The notes under the pieces: generated by a model
What the model was told of the DNA's origin: nothing
Databases searched by the model: none
Seen by the model: only the letters and a program-made list of their open reading frames with translations
Position numbers and translations under genes: made by a program
NCBI GenBank assembly: GCA_031292915.1
Contig: JAUMSH010000011.1
Location: forward strand, 13,809 to 77,808
Direction: 5' to 3'
Source of the DNA: Collinsella sp.
GTDB taxonomy: Bacteria; Actinomycetota; Coriobacteriia; Coriobacteriales; Coriobacteriaceae
Length of the DNA stretch: 64,000 bases
Part shown: piece after piece, positions 58,563 to 64,000 of the stretch
Layout of the letters: the number at the start of each line of letters is the position of its first letter
Position numbering within the stretch: position 1 is the first letter of the stretch

Positions 58563-58728
58563 ACTATTGTAAGCGTAGCTGGGCGCCCGCGGGTAATGTT
58601 CCGCTAATCACCAAGAACGTTTGCTACAAGCCTGGTTGACGTGTGTGCGTTGCGAGATTGCAAGCGCGCATTGTGGTATTACATAGGTGCCGATTCTTGT
58701 GGACGCAATCTTTCTGTTTGGATGACCT

Positions 58729-60069
58729 GTGAATAAAACTCGTTTAGCCTCCCTTGCCGATAGCCTTTCCGTCAAGGTCATGTTGCTGTTTTTGGTTTTT
58801 CAGGTCGCATTTGTCCTGAGCAATACCGCAGCGAATTGCCTACCGAGGCCCGTTATCGAGTCGCATGCGCAGGGTTCGGCGTCCTCGGCCCTGTTGTCTG
58901 ACATGTATGTCTACGACCACCGTGTTGCAGCTGGTCCTGTTTGCTTTGATAACAATCGCTTTATCATTGAAGTCGCACGGCAAAAGGACCAAGGTTCTCC
59001 GTTTAAGACGATGGCTGTTGCCGAGATTGATGACGTTACGAAAGCCAACGGGATTACGCATCAGCAGTATTACCGGTATTGGCATGGATGGCAGCTACTT
59101 ACGAATGTCTGCCTGTTTATTGGCGGTATCGATGTGGTCGTGGTGCCTGCGGCTGCTCTGGCGATTGTCGGCTCCGCTTGCGCTTACGTTGCCTTGCGGA
59201 AGCGGTTTTCAAAGCCAGTGACGTTGGGTTTCCTTGCAATCCTGTTGTTCTCGACCAATCTGTTTTTCAATTTTATCGGTGATCTGCTGCTGTGCATCTC
59301 GTTCTTTGTGGCGCTCATCATGATGTCTTGCATGAGCCTTCGTTTGGACTCGGCCCCGAACGCACGGGTTTTCACAAGCCGCCTTGTCCTTTGGTCGATA
59401 GCGACGGGCGCCGTGTTTTCGTTTCTTGACTTTTTAACGATCCCTGCTGCAGTTGTCGCCCTGCATTGCTTTTTCGCCTTCATTGCGCTCCCCGAGGGCG
59501 AGCGCCCCAAGCGCTGCGTCGTCACGATGCTGCAGGCGCTCTTTGGGTTTGGGCTTTCGTTTGTGTTTACCTGGGCGATGAAATGGGCTGTCGCGGCATT
59601 TGTGCTGGGCTGGGACGAGGTCTTTTCGAACGTTCTGGGCGAGATGGGTCTTTGGTCTGCACATGGGACTTCGTCACTGTTGCCCCAAGCTGACTGGCCT
59701 CAGATTTTGAAGGGGTTTTATTGCATGAGCCCACAGCTGTTCGCCATTTGCTCAACTGCTGGTTATGCGATGATCTCGAACATCGTTTGTCTTGTTTCGT
59801 TTGCTGCCGTATTGGCGATTTGGATTGCCGTGCTCGTTTGCTCGATACGGGGCGGAGCGCAAGGTGGTCGTCGTCGCAAGATATTGATCCAGTCACTGCT
59901 CATGGTGCTGCCTCTGGTGGTTGTTCTGGGTTATTTCGTTGTTATGCATGACCATGCGATCGTTCATATTCCGGTATTTGGCTGCAAGAACTGGGCGATT
60001 GTCTTTGCGATTCTATTTGCTTCGGGTGTTAGCGCGCTTCGTGGTCTGCGGAGTCGGAAGGCTGCTTAG
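58729..60069 (+). CDS. Polytopic membrane protein, unknown function (possible GT-C type)
   Basis: 446 aa starting GTG 58729. About nine or ten hydrophobic helices are visible; after the first (VMLLFLVFQVAFVLSN) comes a soluble loop of about 90 residues with HQQYYRYWHGWQ before the next helix. This shape, one helix then an outside loop then many helices, is seen in GT-C glycosyltransferases and some lipid-linked sugar enzymes. Neighbouring glycosyltransferase and acyltransferase genes support a surface-glycan role. No diagnostic motif is certain. Its end overlaps the converging acyltransferase gene by 4 nt. Confidence 0.65.
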   Translation: MNKTRLASLADSLSVKVMLLFLVFQVAFVLSNTAANCLPRPVIESHAQGSASSALLSDMYVYDHRVAAGPVCFDNNRFIIEVARQKDQGSPFKTMAVAEIDDVTKANGITHQQYYRYWHGWQLLTNVCLFIGGIDVVVVPAAALAIVGSACAYVALRKRFSKPVTLGFLAILLFSTNLFFNFIGDLLLCISFFVALIMMSCMSLRLDSAPNARVFTSRLVLWSIATGAVFSFLDFLTIPAAVVALHCFFAFIALPEGERPKRCVVTMLQALFGFGLSFVFTWAMKWAVAAFVLGWDEVFSNVLGEMGLWSAHGTSSLLPQADWPQILKGFYCMSPQLFAICSTAGYAMISNIVCLVSFAAVLAIWIAVLVCSIRGGAQGGRRRKILIQSLLMVLPLVVVLGYFVVMHDHAIVHIPVFGCKNWAIVFAILFASGVSALRGLRSRKAA

Positions 60070-61211
60070 CTGTTCATGCGATCCTTGATGGCGTCGACCA
60101 CGGCCTTGCGTACGATATCCACGAGGAGCAGGGCAAGCGCGAGGCAAAGGCTCATAAGGATTCCGAGCAAAATGGCGCCGGCTGGATGGGGCTCTCCCGT
60201 TTGGATGCCTGTCGCCATGGTGTAGATTGCTTTGTCAAAGATGGGTCGCCAGACATTGCAAGTAAACGACTGTACGGCGTAGAAAGCGAGCGTTCCTGCG
60301 GCGAGGGACATGATTGTCTTGTCTGCAGCTGGGACTTCGTGGCGCGGCTGATGGAGTGCTGCGGTGGCAACGGATGCAACGGCTAAGATGAAGGATATGA
60401 CGGAAGTTGACTTGTAGGAGAGCTTCCAGAGCGCGTCGTACTGGCTATTTTTCGATAGCAGAAGCTCGAGCGTGATGGTGGCGGTAACGAGTCCGATGAG
60501 TGCGATCTTGGATTTTTGAGCGCCGGATGCGTTGCCGTGGTGTTCGAGGACAAAGTGCATTTCTCCAGCCGCAATAAACGCGACCAGGTAGGTAACAGCG
60601 CTCATGAGCTTGCGCCATAAAACGACACCGGCAACTTCGTTTGCCGTTGCCGCGATGTAGCAGTTGATTCCAAATGTTGCGAACACTAGAAGTGCTACGA
60701 CAAACGGGGCCCTTTTGCTGCCGATCCGCTGCCTTGCCAGCGCAATCATCGGTACGAGCAATACGGAGGCGGCGTAGACCCAGATAAACTCGATGCCCAG
60801 CGTAAGCCAGCCAATCTCGTGCAGCGAGATTTCGGGTAGGGGATAGACGTACATTGAAACAAACAGGCACGCGGTGCAATAAAAGAGCGTGGGTAAGACG
60901 ATTTTCTTTAACCGTGTAAACGATTTATAAATGAGGCCCCGCGCGGATGACCTGTTTTGGAGGGCGTGTACCGCCGAGGGAATAAGGAAGTATCCCGAGA
61001 TCATAAAGAAGACCTCGTTGGCCCAGCAGCCCAGCAGGTTGATAAAGCCGAGCGCGCCAGAGTAAGGGAAGACAGCGAGCGGCGCATATTCCGGTAGGCC
61101 GGTGCAGACGGCTTGGAAGGTCCACTGAAACGTGTGGAATATGGCGATCCCAGCAACCGCAACCAAGCGCAGCGCTTCGATGGAGGTATTTCTGCTTGCT
61201 TTGCTGCCCAT
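60066..61211 (-). CDS. Acyltransferase 3 family membrane protein
   Basis: 381 aa; ATG 61211 (MGSKASRNTSIEALRLVA) follows GGAAAATAG; the frame extends to 61247 over the neighbour's stop. The N-terminal motif IEALRLVAVAGIAIFHTFQ contains the family's conserved Arg and His; about ten transmembrane helices follow, including WANEVFFMISGYFL. Such enzymes O-acetylate surface polysaccharides. It is 4 nt downstream of the GT2 gene in the same operon. Confidence 0.87.
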   Translation of the reverse strand: MGSKASRNTSIEALRLVAVAGIAIFHTFQWTFQAVCTGLPEYAPLAVFPYSGALGFINLLGCWANEVFFMISGYFLIPSAVHALQNRSSARGLIYKSFTRLKKIVLPTLFYCTACLFVSMYVYPLPEISLHEIGWLTLGIEFIWVYAASVLLVPMIALARQRIGSKRAPFVVALLVFATFGINCYIAATANEVAGVVLWRKLMSAVTYLVAFIAAGEMHFVLEHHGNASGAQKSKIALIGLVTATITLELLLSKNSQYDALWKLSYKSTSVISFILAVASVATAALHQPRHEVPAADKTIMSLAAGTLAFYAVQSFTCNVWRPIFDKAIYTMATGIQTGEPHPAGAILLGILMSLCLALALLLVDIVRKAVVDAIKDRMNS

Positions 61212-61215
61212 CAGA

Positions 61216-62316
61216 CTATTTTCCAGCGCGTGCGTTGTATGAACCAAAGTGCGATGTGATCATTTTTAGAGTTTGCTTGGGCCCCTTGTTCCATACGTTA
61301 TACAAGCCCTCGCCCACGAGGTCCTTGGCGTATGCGCAGTAGCTGATTTTAGGGTTGGCGATGCCCATATACTCGGCATAGAGCTTTTTGGCCGCAGGGG
61401 TAACGCGAGGATTGGCAAATACCAGCTCTTGCGGCATGCGTTCGAACATCCTGTGGATAGCCCGCTTGATTTCGGGGTGCCCCTCAATTCCGGTGTGCTC
61501 AATCATGATGCCCATATAGGTGAAGCCGCGTGTGATTTGCGGTGTCCAGACGGCGGAGTCGGTGACGTTAAGCCTCTCAAGAATATCGACCATGTCGTTC
61601 CAACGATTAAACGGCATCAAAGGGTCACGCTTGGCCAGAGCGGCTGCCTTTTCGGGTGTTTCCTCGCGGTAGCAGTAATACGGCTTGGGCCAGTAAGCGA
61701 TCGCCTTTGCCTGGCAGAGCGTTTCGACAAGGAATGGATTGTCGGCCCAGCCCGCACCGGGGATTTCCTTAAACCAGATATTGTTTTGCATCAGGAAGTC
61801 GCGACGATAGATTGCCGACCAAATGGACGGATGATGGGCCAGCAGGTGTGGAGCGTCGTGAATGGTGAACGGTTGCCGAGGCGGTTTAATGCGACCGCGA
61901 TATGCGCAATGTAGTTTGACCTCTTGGGGGGTATCGGGGTTGCGAATGATCCAATATGGGGTCTCAATAATATCGAGCTTGTTTGGATCGCCAAATTCGC
62001 GCTTGGCAAAGGCAAGCATGTCGGAGTACATTCCGGGCTCGATCCAGTCATCGGGCTCGAGGATGGCAATCCAGTCGCCCTTTGCCTCGCGAATGCCCAG
62101 ATTGCAGGTTGCGCCGTAACCCTGGTTCGCCTTATCGATCACTCGAACGCGTGAGTCACACGCAGCGAAATCTTGCATAATGGCGAGCGAGTTGTCGGTG
62201 GATCCGTCATTGATGGCGAGGATTTCCAGTTCGATATTCTTTTTGTTTAATAGGCTGCCTATGGCCTGAGAAAGATACGGCTCGGCATTGTAAGTAGGCA
62301 CGATTACGGTCAGCAT
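61216..62316 (-). CDS. GT2 family glycosyltransferase
   Basis: 366 aa; ATG 62316. The N-terminal catalytic domain is classic: MLTVIVPTYNAEPYLSQAI, LAINDGSTDNSL, and the metal-binding LEPDDWIEPGMY near 96-107. The C-terminal half is helical and resembles the WcaA/CpsI-type enzymes of capsule or O-antigen synthesis. It heads a two-gene minus-strand operon with the acyltransferase. Confidence 0.88.
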   Translation of the reverse strand: MLTVIVPTYNAEPYLSQAIGSLLNKKNIELEILAINDGSTDNSLAIMQDFAACDSRVRVIDKANQGYGATCNLGIREAKGDWIAILEPDDWIEPGMYSDMLAFAKREFGDPNKLDIIETPYWIIRNPDTPQEVKLHCAYRGRIKPPRQPFTIHDAPHLLAHHPSIWSAIYRRDFLMQNNIWFKEIPGAGWADNPFLVETLCQAKAIAYWPKPYYCYREETPEKAAALAKRDPLMPFNRWNDMVDILERLNVTDSAVWTPQITRGFTYMGIMIEHTGIEGHPEIKRAIHRMFERMPQELVFANPRVTPAAKKLYAEYMGIANPKISYCAYAKDLVGEGLYNVWNKGPKQTLKMITSHFGSYNARAGK

Positions 62317-62664
62317 TCAAACGCTTTCTCTAGGTGATTTGGAAGAATTATACCTAATTGCGTTTGCGGCGGTTTTAGTTGCGTTCGCCTAATACTGCCA
62401 AGGGCTGCACGACTATTGCTGACGCTGCGCCTGTAATGGATGTCGGCGATCGGCTGCAATAAAAATGTCGGCAGTGGCGAGACGGTTGTCCTTCCCATTC
62501 TTGCTCGTTATGGGACCGATCGATTGTGGACGCGGACTGAACCTAAAGACCAATCGTTGCCCAACAGGGCGCGTGGGTACGAAGGTGCCTTACAGGCATC
62601 TTCGAACGATGCACGTAAGAATGCATGGTTTAAATCTCAATCCATTTGGGAGTAGCAGAATAGG
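62317..62664. other. 348-nt region without a supported gene
   Basis: Between the glycosyltransferase start and the ATPase remnant. Short open frames on the + strand (for example from 62465) have no convincing ribosome binding site and no recognisable product. It may contain decayed 5' sequence of the ATPase gene. Confidence 0.4.
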
Positions 62665-63289
62665 CGTGACAGCGCACTGTTCTCTGCGGTTAAAAAGGCA
62701 CCGGCCTCATGTTTTGATGCCGCTGCTTCTACCGTGGACGCGATGGTCGATTTTGATGCCGAACTCGGCCAGCTGGTGTTTACATATAAGCACTGCCGAT
62801 GGTAGTTACCATCGCGATAGGATTCACTCTATGAGCGACGGATATCGTGGCACGTCGAGCCTTTTTGCGGACATCGCATATCGCATGGCGATGTTGAACC
62901 CCGCACTAGGGGATCGTGTGCTCAAGACGCCGGGCGTGGTAATGATTGACGAGATCGACCTTCATTTGCACCCTCGTTGACAGGCACGAATTCTGGAGGA
63001 CCTCGTTCGCATCTTCCCCAACGTGCAGTTTGTCGTGACCACGCATTCGCCGGTTGTCGTGGCTTCAGTGCCTCGTGACAATATTTGCATTCTTGATGGC
63101 GAGACCACGTCGGTTCCTGCGACGGAGACACACGGACGTGATGCGGGAGATATTCTCAACACTGTTTTAGATGCTTCCTCGCGTCCCGAGGAAGCAGCCC
63201 ATTTGTTCGATGAATTTAACCGTGCTGTAGACGAAGGACGTCACGCTGACGCTAACTGTGCGGGCTTGGCCCCCGTCCCCCCAATCTAG
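62665..63289 (+). pseudogene. Broken AAA ATPase (SMC/RecF-like, phage-defence type) remnant
   Basis: The 3' part of an ATPase gene. A first piece reads in one frame to a stop at 62803, then the frame shifts; the piece from about 62831 (SDGYRGTSSLFADIAYRM) continues to Walker B VVMIDEIDLHLHPR and meets TGA at 62978-62980 where Trp (HPRWQ) is expected, that is a TGG to TGA change. The same frame then continues, ARILEDLVRIFPNVQFVVTTHSPVVV, to TAG 63287-63289. The N-terminal Walker A half is missing. Intact relatives are AAA_21/OLD-like ATPases, often in anti-phage systems. Confidence 0.82.
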
Positions 63290-63326
63290 TAGACTCTAAA
63301 CCGTTGCTAGATTAGGGGGATTTTCC

Positions 63327-64000
63327 ATGAGACGCTCCATGAAACGAGTTTCCGGGGCCGCCGCCGTCCTCGCGGTCGCGGCCGCCCTGGCCCTGTGCGG
63401 GCCCGCGGCCTACGCCGCCCCCGCCGCCTCGGGCGACGCGCAGCCGCTCCCCGGCGAGGCGCAGCCCGCCGGCGGGGAGTCCGGCGCCCAGGCCGAAACC
63501 GCCCAGGCCGACGGGGGCCAGGCGGGGGCCGCGCAGTCCGATGGGGCCACTGCCGTCTCGCTGTCCTATTCCGCCCACGTCTCCAATATCGGCTGGATGG
63601 GCGCCGTCGCCGGCGGCGAGACCGCCGGCACGACCGGCAGGGGGCTCCCCCTCGAGGCGCTGCGCCTCGTCCTGTCCGACGCCTCGACCGGCGAGCCCCT
63701 CGGCGCCGACGCCATATCCGTCGAGGCCCACGTCTCGAACGTCGGCTGGCAGGCCGCCGTCGGCAACGGCGGCACCGCCGGCACCACCGGCCAGTCCCGC
63801 GCCGTCGAGGCCCTGAGGGTCAGGCTGTCCGCGGACCTGTCGGCCCGCTACACCGTCTGGTACCGCGTCCACTCCGCGGAGTTCGGCTGGCTGGGCTGGG
63901 CGTGCGACGGCGCCGACGCCGGCTCGGCGGGCTACGGCCGCGCCGTCCAGGCCGTCCAGGTCGCGGTCCTGCCCAAGGGCGACCCCGCCCCGGGCGACAC
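63327..64000 (+). CDS. Secreted ChW-repeat protein (5' part, cut by window end)
   Basis: Starts ATG 63327 after AGGGGGA; 224 codons are open to the right edge. Signal peptide at about 1-31 (AAAVLAVAAALALCGPAAYAA), then an Ala/Gly/Gln linker, then three ChW-type repeats: HVSNIGWMGAVAGGETAGTTG, HVSNVGWQAAVGNGGTAGTTG (each given up to its Gly) and HSAEFGWLGWACDGADAGSAG. ChW (clostridial hydrophobic Trp) repeats occur in wall-associated proteins. The DNA is far richer in GC than its neighbours, with almost all codons ending in C or G, suggesting a separate origin. Confidence 0.85.
   Translation, partial: MRRSMKRVSGAAAVLAVAAALALCGPAAYAAPAASGDAQPLPGEAQPAGGESGAQAETAQADGGQAGAAQSDGATAVSLSYSAHVSNIGWMGAVAGGETAGTTGRGLPLEALRLVLSDASTGEPLGADAISVEAHVSNVGWQAAVGNGGTAGTTGQSRAVEALRVRLSADLSARYTVWYRVHSAEFGWLGWACDGADAGSAGYGRAVQAVQVAVLPKGDPAPGD

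Overview
The window looks like a chromosomal segment of a high-GC Gram-positive gut bacterium of the Coriobacteriia, most likely Collinsella. This is an inference from gene content and style: a Rho with a very long N-terminal extension, a SUF operon with a divergent Rrf2 regulator, a NifU-like/GGGtGRT pair, a secreted protein with an MPKTG anchor, and recurrent 'GGGGAC' intergenic repeats. No rRNA or other species marker is present.

Positions 1 to about 21.3 kb are the right part of a siphovirus-type (HK97-like) prophage, all on the + strand: terminase, portal, protease, capsid, connectors, tail tube, tail chaperone with a probable non-standard frameshift, tape measure, distal tail, tail-associated protein, baseplate proteins, tail fibre, holin, a membrane-anchored C39-like peptidase and a GH25 endolysin with Cpl-7-type repeats. 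Integrase and early genes lie outside the window. The centrepiece is a diversity-generating retroelement (DGR). The last 110 bp of the fibre gene (VR, 16610-16719) are copied in a downstream template (TR, 16827-16936). All 12 differences fall on TR adenines, a hairpin follows the VR, and a reverse transcriptase gene with a YADD motif follows the TR. No avd gene is visible. Beyond the lysis genes sits a small minus-strand operon of three tiny ORFs with a near-consensus promoter.

21.4-31.3 kb is housekeeping: a membrane coiled-coil protein with pncB, then proB, proline iminopeptidase (opposite strand) and proA, an HD hydrolase, a CarD regulator and argS. At 31369-32817 a complete IS3-family element sits exactly in the loop of the argS terminator, with a 3-bp CAC duplication. 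A 150-bp element with 26-bp terminal inverted repeats follows, then rho, a membrane protein, a VanZ-like gene, a ROK fructokinase and an aminotransferase.

40.5-41.9 kb holds tRNA-His, two tRNA-Lys genes and a duplicated tRNA-Lys 3' end (a probable integration scar) next to dinD. 42.1-53.5 kb is rich in iron-sulfur and redox genes: an NadB/FrdA-like flavoprotein, GGGtGRT and NifU-like proteins, a RAYT transposase, and sufCBDSU divergent from an Rrf2/IscR-like regulator. A type VII MNT-HEPN toxin-antitoxin pair directly follows the regulator.

53.6-64 kb is a cell-surface region: a wall-anchored secreted protein, a degenerate AAA-ATPase-like protein, two GT2 glycosyltransferases, a membrane protein, an acyltransferase, a broken AAA ATPase pseudogene, and the start of a very GC-rich ChW-repeat secreted protein cut by the window edge.
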